Shown here piece after piece: positions 1 through 10,700 of a stretch of 64,000 nucleotides of DNA; the stretch's first letter is position 1, and every line of letters starts with the position of its first letter. Location of the stretch: contig NC_083647.1 of assembly GCF_963576545.1 (NCBI RefSeq), positions 2,640,507 to 2,704,506 of the forward strand, written 5' to 3'. A program made the position numbers and the translations under genes. The notes under the pieces are model-generated. The model saw nothing but the letters and a program-made list of their open reading frames with translations. It did not search any database and was not told the origin of the DNA. The DNA comes from Limanda limanda. Taxonomy: Eukaryota; Chordata; Actinopteri; Pleuronectiformes; Pleuronectidae.

Positions 1-342
1 GGTAATTTCCACTGTGTTTGAAGCCTAAAAGTCCACCAGAAGTGGCTAAGGTAGCGGACGTGAGCATTTCCGAGTGTCCCTGAATGCACGTCGTTGGAAG
101 ACATCGGTGGACATTTCGGCTTAAAAAGGTCCCGTGCGTAAGATTTAGGTGAAAGGGATCTATTGGCAGAAATTGAATACAAAATAATCCTAGTGATGCC
201 TTCACTTTTTAGGACAACTGAAGGTTACCGTAGGACAGGTTCTCCCTCATGTTTGGAAGGGGAGGGTGAGGTGAAAAGTATTCAGCTGCAACATGCCACT
301 TCACCACTAGATATCACTAAGTTCTACACACTGAACCTTTAA
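1..342 (-). repeat. Non-autonomous TTAA-ended element, right part
   Basis: The stretch ends at 331-342 with CTGAACCTTTAA, which on the minus strand reads TTAAAGGTTCAG. This fits the TTAAAGG-type terminus of T2/Kolobok-like miniature elements. From memory the internal sequence (245-335) resembles a repeat common in teleost genomes; I could not run a search. The other end would lie left of base 1 or is lost. It sits in the atp10d intron. Confidence 0.4.
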
Positions 343-1970
343 AACACTGTGTAAATTATCTTGTTTTGAGTCAAATATGAATTTCGGGGCTTGAGGACAC
401 TTGGATCAGTATGGAGACATTTTATGGTTTTTCCCTTGTTTTATTACGTCTGAAGAAGGACTCGTCACCATTGACTTCAATGGTATTGGTTTCTGGTCTA
501 ACAAAGTTTACCCCTAAAACTCCTAGAAGTGTTTTGTGGACTCAAACACCACCCACCATCGGCGTAGGGATGAGTACATAATTAAAGTGAATAAGTGAAT
601 TTGGTACTATCCCTTTAACATCAGACTCAGTCTTTTTTCCTTTCTTGCATCAGAGACAAGGTTCAGGTACAAGATTGATTAACTCATCACCCCCAGGGAA
701 TTCTTTATCAAAGGAACACAACTGAGGAAAGTTCCACCCAAAAGAGAATTATTACAACAGATACATCACTGGAAGCCATCAGGGGAAAAAGAAGACAGAA
801 AGGATGCCAAATCAGCAGGACTCAAAGACCCAACAAGCAAGAGTGTCTACGTCATTGCTTACAAACATCTCAGTTTCTGCCTTTCAAGAATAAAATGCAG
901 CGCCAGAAGTTTTCAAACTATAATGGGGCCAGCAGTGTTTTCAGTCACCTCAGAGTTGAGTATGTAACATGTAGCCTCAGGGGCATTCAAGGTCCTTCAT
1001 ATGTGTCCATGACACAATTGTGTTCACACTGCTGAAAAGAAAAAAGCTAGATGCGTCTTACACCGCCTCCTCTGAGGTACTTAGACCTGTCCACTTATGG
1101 TCCACTTACTCAGGATGAATGCAATGCCAGGTCTGAACCTGGCCAAAGTTGCTGTAAGGAATCATTTGCAATCATTACACCACAATGTGTTGCTGAGAAC
1201 ACACAGCAGCTTTACCGTGAAGCATAAAAATCACCAAGGAGTGTCTAGGCCGTACCTTCTGGGCACCAGGGTGTTACTTGCATCTTATTTTGAAGTATCT
1301 CACTAGGGCAACATATGAGCCTTTTACTGATGCACATTTGAATGTTCCACCTCACAGCTTCTCTGTTTGCTCTCGGTTCTGCTGAACAGGTTTGAGAGAA
1401 CTGTGTGCTTTCTGGAGGGAAAACAACACAGAGGCGAAAATCCATAAATAAAGAGCTGGAGGCGCATCAGTTGCTGTAGGACTGGGTCACACCATGTCCA
1501 GCCAGGGCCGTACTCAAGCTCCAGCCTCCAAGTAGGTATACATCTCAGCATTTGCTCTACTTTGGAAGGACAAACCTGGGGTTACCTCATCCTAAGCAGC
1601 ATTTGTCAAATTGACTGGATGATGTAATTTCCCATGCTTTTACAAATTAAGGGCCAACTCACTAAAATCCTCGTGGCTCACAAGGTAAGAGCCTTCCTGG
1701 GATTGAGGGTGTGACAGACATGCAGTGGCCTGTATGGTGAGGCCACCTGGGAGTCAAACCATAGACCTGCCCATCAAGACAAAAGGCCCATGTGGGATAC
1801 GCCCTAACCATTCGCTCATAGGGTCACTCCATCCACTTTGCTGACATAAAGTCTTGAGAACAGGTTGAACAAATATGATCATTCTATTGACGACACCATT
1901 ATGATTACAAAAAGCACAGAAATGATTCCATTTGATTATTTTCAGCTACTTGCCAAAGTCATGATCTGAC
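1..1970 (-). other. atp10d: atp10d first coding intron (partial)
   Basis: On the minus strand this follows the splice donor of the first coding exon (exon ends AG at 1972-1971, intron GT at 1970-1969). No second exon, which should start with the residues that complete the QFHR-AN-YF motif of P4-ATPases, can be seen before the left edge, so the intron is at least 1970 bp. Apart from the repeat at 1-342 I see nothing recognisable; the short frames at 1097-1551 have no family resemblance. Confidence 0.6.
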
Positions 1971-2257
1971 CTGTGGAACTGCTGGAAAAGGTTCATGGGG
2001 ATGAAGGTCAACAGTCTGTACTTGGTAGTGCGGATAGCATTGCCCTTGTAGCTTTTGGAGAAGGTGTCATACTCGTGTTGGTGCGGCCCATGGCGTGCAA
2101 ACACACTTCTTCGCTTCCCTCTGACTCTATGTGGAGAGCAATGGGCATCGAGGAAGCTTTTGTTGGGCCGGTCATCGGGGGAGGAGTACCAGCCCCCCCC
2201 TGGGTCTCCCGCTAGCAGCGTCCGACAGCGATGCCGCACCCAGTGGAGCCGCTCCAT
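1971..2257 (-). CDS. atp10d: Phospholipid-transporting ATPase class V (ATP10D-like), first coding exon
   Basis: This is the amino-terminal exon of a P4-type lipid flippase, a ten-helix membrane ATPase that moves phospholipids to the cytosolic leaflet with a CDC50 partner. The exon encodes 95 codons plus 2 nt. The first 70 residues are a variable cytosolic tail. The last part holds the diagnostic P4-ATPase segment (IRTTKY, then NLFQQFHR) that precedes the first membrane helix. The start is ATG at 2257, with an in-frame TAG directly upstream (2260-2258). The exon ends in phase 2 at a GTCAGA donor (1970 downwards). The catalytic DKTGT exons are outside the window. RTTKY is ATP10-type; the choice of 10D over 10A/10B rests on the neighbouring commd8, as in human 4p12. 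The fragment is too short for a firm paralog call on its own. Confidence 0.8.
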
Positions 2258-2330
2258 CTAGACAGCTCAGCCCCCTCCTCTGTGGTCTGCTGCTTTCTGC
2301 TTCCCGGTGGAATTACAAAATGTCCTATTC
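2258..2330 (-). other. atp10d: atp10d 5' UTR part of the first coding exon
   Basis: On the minus strand a pyrimidine-rich acceptor (TCTTCTCTCGGTAG) ends at 2331, so the exon probably begins at 2330 and carries about 73 nt of leader before the ATG. No other ATG occurs in that leader. The acceptor is inferred from motif only. Confidence 0.45.
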
Positions 2331-2690
2331 CTACCGAGAGAAGACCACAAACAATATATTATAGTAATTGGTCTCACTAGGTTGTAATTATCCAGCGTGT
2401 CTGCAAGTTTTAAAGATCATTAAAATGTCTACGTCTTTACGGGTACAGTACATGTGAGAGAAGCTCTGAGGGGAAAACAAAGGTTCAAGAGACCCCAAGA
2501 AAATAGGACAGCAGTTAAGGAAATCATGCTGTGAAGGCACAAGATGCAGAGTTAAATACATGCATGAGGTCAAAAGGACACTGGAATCTCATTACATCAT
2601 CACATTCCATTATTTCACCATGATATACAGATAGTTTGGTTGTAGATTAGGCTATCTGACAATGCACCACGGCCCAGTAGACGCCTTAAA

Positions 2691-3034
2691 GTGGCAGCCG
2701 TGGCTGAGGGGTAGAGCGGTCGTCCTCCAACCAGAAGGACTGCATTTCGATCCCAATCTTCCCCATCTGCATGCCGAGGTGTCCTTGGGCAAGATGCTTA
2801 ACCACAAATGGCGCCTCATAGAAAAAAATTGCTGCCCGAATTGGTGAATCAATCAAATTCAATTTTTATAGCCCATATTCACAAATCACAATTCTTCCTC
2901 TGCCCTTAGACCCTTAACAAGAGTAAGGAAAAACTACTAAAAATAACTAAGAGTTTTTACAGCAGCTGGTGAATGGCAATCTGTACTGTTAAGCGCTTTT
3001 AGTGGTTATTTAAGACGAGAGACCATTTACCATT
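2691..3034 (+). mobile_element. tRNA-derived SINE, interrupted copy
   Basis: A tRNA-like head (TGGCTGAGGGGTAGAGCGG at 2701, degenerate B box TTTCGATCCC near 2745) leads into the GTGTCCTTGGGCAAGATGCT body. The body stops near 2846. The 3' part, ending in AAGCGCTTTTAGTGG and GACCATTTACCATTT, resumes at about 2966 and runs to 3034. The 119 bp between belong to another repeat. Six or more copies of this family occur in the window. Confidence 0.75.
2847..2965 (+). repeat. Dispersed repeat inserted in the SINE
   Basis: It starts AATCAATCAA, then has TATAGCCCATATTCACAAAT and AACAAGAGTAAGGA. The same three blocks in the same order appear at 35637-35760. It is therefore an interspersed family, here sitting inside the SINE copy at 2691-3034. 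Confidence 0.65.
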
Positions 3035-4368
3035 TAAGTTCAGTCACACACAGTCCAATAGTTTTTGCATAATCTTTGCATAATCCCCTGTCCACAAATG
3101 GACAGGGGATAAAGCTGCCAAAAGAAAGGAAATGTCTCTTCACAGATCTAATTTTAAGGACTGGTTCATTGCCGGAGCTCATGTATAAATGTAAAATTCA
3201 GGTACAAATTAAATAGCTGTCTACTTTCTCGTGTGGTTCTGGTCTCAGGTCTGAGGCTCTGCACGGAAGCACACAACTCTCTCACAGGGATCTGTGACAT
3301 GCCTAACTTGCCAAACACCATTTCAGCACAGAGGTGGGACAATGACTTACAGTGAAAAGCGATAACAACTGAAGTTACAGCAGGGGTCATGTTCTCTTAT
3401 GCTGTTAAAGGAAATATAGAATTTAAAAGAAATAGTGAAGTTTTGCTGCTTGGTTGCTGCTGATGAGGAAAAATGTTTTTAAACCCACACAGACATATGT
3501 ATGTATGTGTGTCTTATTTGCATTTCACAAGCACACTGATTTGACAGGGTTAAATCCCACACCCTTTGCTTCCTAAAAACAGTTGTTACAGTGACTGTAC
3601 CACATGTGCTGGACAGGTTTGCAAGCTTAAAGATTGGATGCTTGCGACATTAAGTCACATGTCAAAGGCAGTTGTTTGTTTTTCCTGATAGCCCACAATT
3701 CAATCTGACTGAATGTGGTGTGTATTTAGGGGAAGTGACATTTTCGAAATTCCAGCATACCCTTTGCAAGGCATCTTTCTTTCGTACCATTGTTCACTAT
3801 GACTTTCCAATAGTTTAAGCATTTTGAAAATTACATCACTCAAATAGCATGATGAAACGTAAAATGCACACTGTGTGTAAATAACTACTCTTCTTATGGG
3901 CAGTGCTGATATAATGAACATTCTCAGTGTCTAGGCTGAAGGAGAAGCTGGGTGTTTACAGCACGACTGAACCCATCAGGTCACATGATCTCCACTGCCC
4001 TCTCTGCCTCTATCTGAAGCTTTGTTGTTCTGACTGGAAATATTTAGACTGTGTCTGACTCAATAATATGTTTATAGTTAAAACCTTTGCCGGGTTATAC
4101 ATTCAGAGCTTTTAAACGATATGGGCATAAGCTAAACTGACTGGTTAGACCAGTGAACTGTAATAACATTACATATCATAAGCGACAGGGCAACTCACAA
4201 TAAGTGCATTCAACCATGAGGGTACATGAGTGTCAGTGCATTAGCTTCAAAAGCCAAACTATACAGTGCTACATGTAAGGGCCAATTATACAGTATTTTT
4301 TATTATTATATATATATAAATATAAACACCACAGTTGACGGTGGTTATTAGATATCATCATCTTATCC

Positions 4369-4640
4369 AAGGTAAATGGTAATTGTTTTGTATTTATAAA
4401 GCGCTTTTCTAGTCTTGATGACCACTCAAAGCTCTTTACAGTACAGTTTCACATTCACCCATTCACACACACATTCATACAGTGCATCTATCAGCAGCAC
4501 TTTGTTATTCTATGAGGGGGCCATTCGGGGTTCAGCATCTTGCCCAAGGACACTTCGGCATGCAGATGGGCCAGACTGGGGATCAAACTGCCGACCTTCT
4601 GGTTGGAGGACGACCACTCTACCCCTCAGCCACGGGCGGC
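4369..4640 (-). mobile_element. tRNA-derived SINE, near full length
   Basis: On the minus strand it runs from a tRNA-like head (CCCCTCAGCCA complement at 4621-4632; B-box complement GGGGATCAAACTGCCG near 4578) through the AGTGTCCTTGGGCAAG body. It ends in the CTTTGAGTGGTCATCAAGAC-type tail with ACCATTTACC at the left end. It lies directly after a LINE 3' coding end on the same strand. Confidence 0.75.
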
Positions 4641-5060
4641 TGTGGCTGCGGGATATAGTAGTCAGAAGAGTTGTGTTTTTAGTTTGTGGCAGAAGATGTG
4701 TAGACTTTCTGCTGTTCTGATGTCATTGGGGAGCTCATTCCACCATTTAGGAGCCAAGGCAGCAAACTGTCGTGATTTTGACAAGTTTTTAGCTCGCAGT
4801 GAGATAGCAACCAGCCGATTGGCAGATGCAGAGCAGAGTAAACGGGCTGGGGTGTATGGTTTGACCATGTTCTGGATGTAGACAGGACCCGATCCGTTCA
4901 AAGCACAGTACACAAGTACAGGTGTCTTGAAACAGATACGGGCAGCCACTGGTAACCAGTGAAGGGAGCGGAGGAGCGGAGTAGTGTGAGTGAATTTAGG
5001 TTGGTTAATGACCAGTCCAGCTGCTGCATTCTGGATGAGCTGCAGAGGTCGGATATATTT
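4641..5060 (-). mobile_element. LINE (L2/CR1-like) ORF2 C-terminal fragment
   Basis: On the minus strand, 4949-4662 is an open frame with the conserved tail of a non-LTR reverse transcriptase protein: PYTPARLL, ANRLVAISLR, LAPKWWNELP, RTAESLHIF and KLKTQLF in order. Homologous but decayed sequence continues to about 5060. The catalytic YADD box is absent, so this is a dead 5'-truncated copy. Confidence 0.75.
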
Positions 5061-5718
5061 GGTCTATTTCATCGCTGGAGAGAAAAATGTTTTGAGGTGT
5101 ATCAGCACTCGCTTTGTGTAAGATCTTCAGGACAAACTTACACTGGGACCATTTTTATATCTGATTCTAGCAGCTGCACAGCAACAACACTTCTTCACTA
5201 ATTCTCCTTCCGATTGAGCGTTTCATCTTTCTAGCTATAACCTCTCTCCCCATAATACTTCACAGCCAGTCTTGTACAGAAAAGTATTTTTTTGTCAATT
5301 TCCCTTAAAAAGTGCAACGTTCAACATCCACTTTTATTGTCACCATGCTGTCTACTCTGGTTATGATTTGTAAACTCCTGTTGTGATGAGTAAACATGTC
5401 ATTTCAGTACGATCTAATGTGTGAGTTAGACATTGGAATAGTTCCAAGTACAAACTGCAAGACAAGGAACCAGATTGTTTACAGGTTTATATAATATACT
5501 CAGCCTTCTGCTGGGCATGCATAATGTAGTTTGATTAATGTGTATGCCATTAATCAAATTCAAGATAATTTGATTTGATTCTATTTTTGGTGAAAAGAAG
5601 GTCTGACATCTACACTCATTCTTCTGAGGTGGTTGCTTAGCACCTCAGCCATGTCAGAGGGATCTAATGTGCTGGTTGAATCTGTCGTCAACCTACAAGT
5701 CCATACACAAAAAGAGCT

Positions 5719-6926
5719 TCTGTACTTGTAACCTGTACTGGTGATCTGTACTTGTAATCTGTACTTGTAAGCTGTACTTGTGACCCATACTTGTGATCTG
5801 TAGTTGTGACCTGTATTTGTGGCCTGTAATTGAGATCTTTACTTGTAACCTGTACTTGTGATCTGTACTTGTGACCTGTAATTGAGATCTTTACTTGTAA
5901 CCTGTACTTGTGACCTGTACTTGTGACCTGTACTTGTAACCTGTACTTGTGACTTATACTTGTGACCTATACTTGTGATCTGTACTTGTGACCTGTAATT
6001 GAGATCTTTACTTGTAACCTGTACTTGTAACCTGTACTTGTGACCTATACTTGTGATCTGTACTTGTGACCTGTTATTGAGATCTTAACTTGTAACCTGT
6101 ACTTGTGATCTGTACCTCTGACCTGTAATTGCAATCTTTACTTGTAACCTGTACTTGTAACTTGTACTTGTGACCTGTAATAGAGATCTTTACTTGTAAC
6201 TTGTACTTGTAACCTGTACTCGTAACCTGTACTAGTAACCTGTACTAGAAACCTGTACTTGTAACCTGTACTAGTAACCTGTACTTGTAACCTGAACTTG
6301 TGACCTATACTTGTGACCTATACTTGTGATCTGTACTTGTGACCTGTAATTATGATCTGTACTTGTAACCTGTATTTGTAACCTGTACTTGTAACCTGTA
6401 CTTGTAACCTGTACTCGTAGCATGTACTCGTAACCTGTACCGGTAACCTGTACTGGTAACCTGTACTCGTAACCTGTATTCGTAACCTGTACTCGTAACC
6501 TGTACTCGTATTGAGGAGAGGCGGTGGACTAGTGGCAGAAAACTTGGACTACTGGCAGAGAAGGGGTCTCTGGTTCGATGCTGGTTCGACTCCATGGTTC
6601 GTCTCCTCGGAGTTTCGGCGGAAACTTGCCTGGATGGTGTAACGAACCTGGACCTGTCCAAAGTTCAAAAGGACTCTTCTCCCTACCCTGTCTAGTGCCC
6701 CTGAGCAAGGCACCTTACTCCCCCAACATCTGCTCCCCGGGCGCCGTACCTGGCAGCCCACTGCTCTGCTCTGCAGTGTGTCCTGCACCAGATGGGTGAA
6801 ATGCAGAGGACTAATTTCCCCAATGCATGAGTGTGTCTTTGCATGTTTGTGCATGTGTGTGGGATTAATAAAGTGTATCTTCTTCTTCTTCTTAACCTGT
6901 ACTCATAACCTGTACTCGTAACCTGC
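5719..6926. repeat. 13-bp minisatellite (consensus ACCTGTACTTGTR), split by a SINE
   Basis: About 60 copies of a 13-bp unit fill 5719-6510. A few more lie at 6893-6926, after a SINE. The variant unit GTAATTGAGATC recurs at 5826, 5878 and 5995, with close variants at 6073, 6125 and 6177. The spacings are 52, 117, 78, 52 and 52 bp, all multiples of 13, so the array kept phase while forming higher-order blocks. Later copies drift to ACTCGTA and ACTAGTA. Translations of the array are period-13 peptide repeats and are not genes. Confidence 0.9.
6511..6892 (+). mobile_element. tRNA-derived SINE with (CTT)n tail inside the minisatellite
   Basis: The A box TGGACTAGTGG is at 6525-6535 and the B box GGTTCGACTCC at 6583-6593, followed by a non-tRNA body (CCCCTGAGCAAGGCACCTTA near 6697). 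The 3' end is GGGATTAATAAAGTGTATCT plus CTT repeats. It is flanked by AACCTGTACTCGTA on the left and AACCTGTACTCATA on the right. These could be a target duplication or simply neighbouring minisatellite units. It is a different family from the SINEs at 2691 and 4369. Confidence 0.8.
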
Positions 6927-7039
6927 ACAGTGTGGTGAAGCAGCAGTTTACAGGAGCATCAGTTCAAAGGAGGATCAGTTGATCCGTTGCTCCTGTGGGA
7001 CTCTGTTCGCCTCTGTGTTGTTCACCATAACAGAATTCA

Positions 7040-7684
7040 GTGAGGTGGTCGCCCGCTGCCTGGCTCCACTCAGACAAACACTCACCCTGCCTAGGTCCAT
7101 GCGCGGGCTCCTCTGAGGTCTGGTTCGAGCGGCTCCGGTCACCACATCCCTGTGTGTCGGGACATGGAGATGAGTGAGGAGGTGAGCGAGGCTCTCTAAC
7201 AGTCCCTGCGCATCACACCAACCAGGATGTGACATACTGCTCGAGCTGCGAGGCGTTCCGCTCGCCTGCAGAGCATCGCACAACCGAACTCCAGCGACAA
7301 TTCACCAAGTTTTAAATGTGTATTTCGCTCCAGTCAACTCAGTGTCTTTAATGGATGCGCCTTTGTTGTGAATTCGGCGTCCAAGTGATTTCTATTAACT
7401 GAATGCTGCAACCATGACCGTGATCAAGGTCACTTTTTCTAGGTCTAGAAGTTGAATTCAGCGCCCGAGCAAATACTAACATTAGTAATTAATCAATGCA
7501 ATTAATTTAAATATGATAACAAAGATCAAACAGTTATTTTACAAGATACTTGCACACACATTTAGTCCCAACTCACTGAAGAAGATGCAGGTCCTTTTTC
7601 CGAGCTCGTTGAACGCAGCTCCTGTCGTCATGTGACTGAGCTCAGCTGATCAGCAGCAGGCGGAAGTCGAGTGAAAATGAAAAC
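7040..7684. promoter_or_regulatory. CpG-rich divergent promoter region of atp10d and commd8
   Basis: CpG dinucleotides are frequent at 7048-7295 (for example GCGCGG, TTCGAGCGGCTCCGG, GCTCGAGCTGCGAGGCG) compared with flanking DNA. Upstream of the commd8 ATG are an E-box-like TCATGTGAC (7628-7636) and an ETS-like GCGGAAGTC (7660-7668). There is no TATA box. The region lies between two divergent genes, so a shared promoter is inferred. Confidence 0.5.
7086..7290 (-). other. atp10d: Candidate non-coding first exon of atp10d
   Basis: On the minus strand, a strong splice donor (GCAGG|GTGAGTG, intron GT at 7085-7084) closes a CpG-rich stretch. This would splice to the acceptor at 2331. The 5' limit is not visible; 7290 is a rough guess from the drop in CpG content. 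Confidence 0.35.
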
Positions 7685-7729
7685 ATGGTGGCTTCACTGA
7701 GCAGGTTACCTGTCACGGACTGTCTGAAG
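7685..7729 (+). CDS. commd8: commd8 coding exon 1
   Basis: Fifteen codons from ATG, ending AAG before the donor GTACGT at 7730. The residues LSRLP match the family's N-terminal leader before the helical region. Mammalian versions are several residues longer here. Confidence 0.85.
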
Positions 7730-10700
7730 GTACGTACCCAGCTTTATTCAACAGTGCAGAGAAGAAAAGCCACAAGTTTTACATTCACAGTTTCCACTGA
7801 GAGCTCATCGGAATATCTCCGAGCTGCCGAGGAGCAAATACAACCATTTCAAACATGCCATCTTGTAGGACGAGGGGTTCTCTGATTCTTTCTGATCATT
7901 ATTGATCGTATGTCGTCCATACCACAGACCCCAACTACAGTCACGTCTGTTAAAACACAGCTCTGAATACGGGAGGCCATTGGCAACTTGTGTATGTTGT
8001 ATCTAAACGTGAGAGTTAATTACACACTATATTGATCATTGTCACATCATTTAAAGTTCTATGGAGTCTGTAGTGTGCCACCAAAACAATAACAATCCTC
8101 AGTGTCCGACTATAATCAATACATACATTGACATAATACAAAAATACAAATTTCATTTAAATGTGATTGATAAAATTCAAATAATGTATTTAAAACTATA
8201 ATTGATTTGATATTTTTTTTATGTCTAAACACCCATTACAAAGGGGATCAAGAATTGGACAAAATAAACAATTCATCAAAGACGAGTAGCAAATTAATAC
8301 AATGGCATTTAAAAGTAAAATGAAATGAATGTGTCATCATTATGACTTTGAATTATGAATTCACCATTTAGTTTTAAAATGGTCAACTGTATTTTGCAAT
8401 GTGTTTACTGATGTGTCTGTCAGTCATAATCCCTCTCACGCTTGAACTTGAGGATCTATATGGCTTCACTCTTTGACTGAGGCGACATCTCGTCTTCACT
8501 AATACGATGTAGGTTTAAATCGAATCAGTGTTGCTACGGTTACGCCTAGCGTCCACACTATTCCAGTGTTTTCAAACTGCTTATGTAATTTGCTTCACAT
8601 GTGTGTGGTACTTACTTTTTGGCTACTTGTGTACATTTTAAATTCATGTCTCTTTAATCTGAGGATTTGCACTAAATGATTAAATCAAGTCCATCTCCCA
8701 GAGCTACAGCAGGATCTCTGATTGGTCAGCCTCATCATACAAGAATAGTGGGATATAGGAAGGTTAAGGACCTTTTTCATAGCGCAGCAGTTCAAATGTA
8801 TGAGCAGATTTCATGTAATGGTTGATCAAATACACCACTAACAGAATCCTTAAATTGAACTACTCTACTAAATGAGTCCTCATAACACAGTACTGTCTGC
8901 TGTGCAGCTTTGTCACAAGGTGGTGGATGGCCTGTGTGGCCGGGAACCTCCTCGCCGGGCGGATTACAGCGCCACCTGGAGCCTGGAGGAGTGGCTGGAG
9001 CTGCTCAGCACCCTGACTGCCTTCTTCCGTCTGGCAGTGGGGAACAACAGCTCAGATGAAGAGGTTGGTATTTAGACATGAGGAGACACCCTAACCCTAA
9101 AGATAATAGATTGTTCACCAGATCATTTGTTTATACATGTAAGGGTCTTAATGTCATTGAGCTGTGGCTGTGTTTTGATTCTCAGCTCTCCTCCTGTCTG
9201 TGTGTGTACAGGTGCTGGCTGGGCTGAGAGATGTGGTCAGCAGTCACTCTGAGATGTTGCTGAGTGTGGTGCGAGCCAGAGAGGAGGAGATCCACCGTGC
9301 TCTTTTGGATAGAACCAACTGCATTTCCTCTACTACTCTGCAGGATTTCGACTGGCAGCTGAAGGTGACTCGATCCTGCATGTGTTTCTGTCTCATATTT
9401 CAGATGTGGAATGGTCATAACTGGATTTAGCATCATATTTTAAAACCACTGAAGAGGCGTTAAAGCATTGGCACACTGCAAACACCCAGTTTCGGTGAGA
9501 GACATCTTAATACATGCATGAGACATAGCACCACACAGGACAGATGGTCGCCTGCAGGTGATCATTTGGCACACATCAAGTGACAGTTGGCAAGATAAGA
9601 CGCATACATGCAAATATATCTTTCACTCCCTATTTTTATCTTTTCATATGTTTGCTCATGTGGCATAAAAAGATACATGTGAATCCAATGCCCTAATACA
9701 ATTACAACTACACTAACCATGACACATAAGTGAGGAGCAGAATTGCATGAAATGATATTGGCATCCGTAGCAGAATCTTCTAACATTCAGTTAGTAATGA
9801 AAGAACCTGTTTTATTGGCAATAAGCACTACCCATCCTCAGTTGTAATAGTGACACCTCTGATTGGTGGAGCTACTGTGGAATTGTTCTTGCGCTCGACG
9901 AGCGGTGATTGCAGTCAAAAACAGAGTATTGCACCATGTCGCTGACAAGACTACTTCACCAAGTTACCACACTATATGAAACACTATGTACACAAGACAA
10001 ACTACGATATATTGCAACACTATGCTAACAACAAGGTTAAATTCAAGAACAAGCGCGAAAGGGATCCTTCGCAATGGTTCCTTGGATCCGTGGTTCCTTC
10101 ACTATTAAAATGATTATGTATACAGACTGGTACTTTTGCATTTTACATTTTCAAATAATTTTTGGCTTAAAATCAAATGTTTAATGGTCACAATTAATCA
10201 TGTAGCTTAAATCACACATCAGATCTTGATGAACAAATGATTCAAGTTGAAAATACCTTTTAATATACATTCCATAATTTGTTTTGAACAAAATTACATA
10301 ACAACGGTCAATGGAAACAAAATCATCAACCCACTGAGAGCAGGATTCGGAACCACACTTTCATTGAGGCAACTCATTATGTGACTCAGCAGTTTGTGTG
10401 GCCTTCGCGTGCCTGTATGCACTCCCAACAACATCTGGGCACACTCCTGATGAGTCAGTAGATGGTGTCCTCCTCCTGTTCTGATCTGCTGCTGGATTGA
10501 TGCCCTTCTAAGGCCCTGTCCAGCTCTCCTGGTGCACATCCTGCCAGGAGCTGGACTATCTGTGCTACCTGATTTGACTGCAGGCACCGCCTCATGCTAT
10601 AGGTAGTGACAAGGACACGAGCAGAACACAAAACTAGAGAAGAATCAGTCAGGAAGGATGAGGAGTGAGCAAATGTCTCTGACCAGCACATATAAAACTG

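Larger units (their letters stand above)
2331..7085 (-). other. atp10d: Inferred atp10d 5' UTR intron
   Basis: This lies between the proposed non-coding first exon (donor at 7085) and the coding exon acceptor (2331). It contains a nested SINE (2691-3034), a SINE next to a LINE 3' end (4369-5060), and a 13-bp minisatellite split by a SINE (5719-6926). I see nothing supportable in 3035-4368 or in 5061-5718, which are AT-rich unique-looking sequence. Confidence 0.4.

Noticed and set aside
2652..2852. Opposed 66- and 61-codon frames
   Set aside because: Both lie in the SINE at 2691-3034.
5719..6510. Regular short repeats that might suggest a CRISPR array
   Set aside because: The units are contiguous 13-mers without spacers and the DNA is vertebrate; it is a minisatellite.
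6525..6593. A and B boxes suggesting a tRNA gene
   Set aside because: They belong to a SINE with a non-tRNA body and CTT tail, and no cloverleaf with matching acceptor stem is evident. The same holds for the A/B boxes at 2701 and 55287.
6350..6661. Open frame with repeated YRLRVQVTSTG-like peptide
   Set aside because: It is only the translation of the 13-bp minisatellite.
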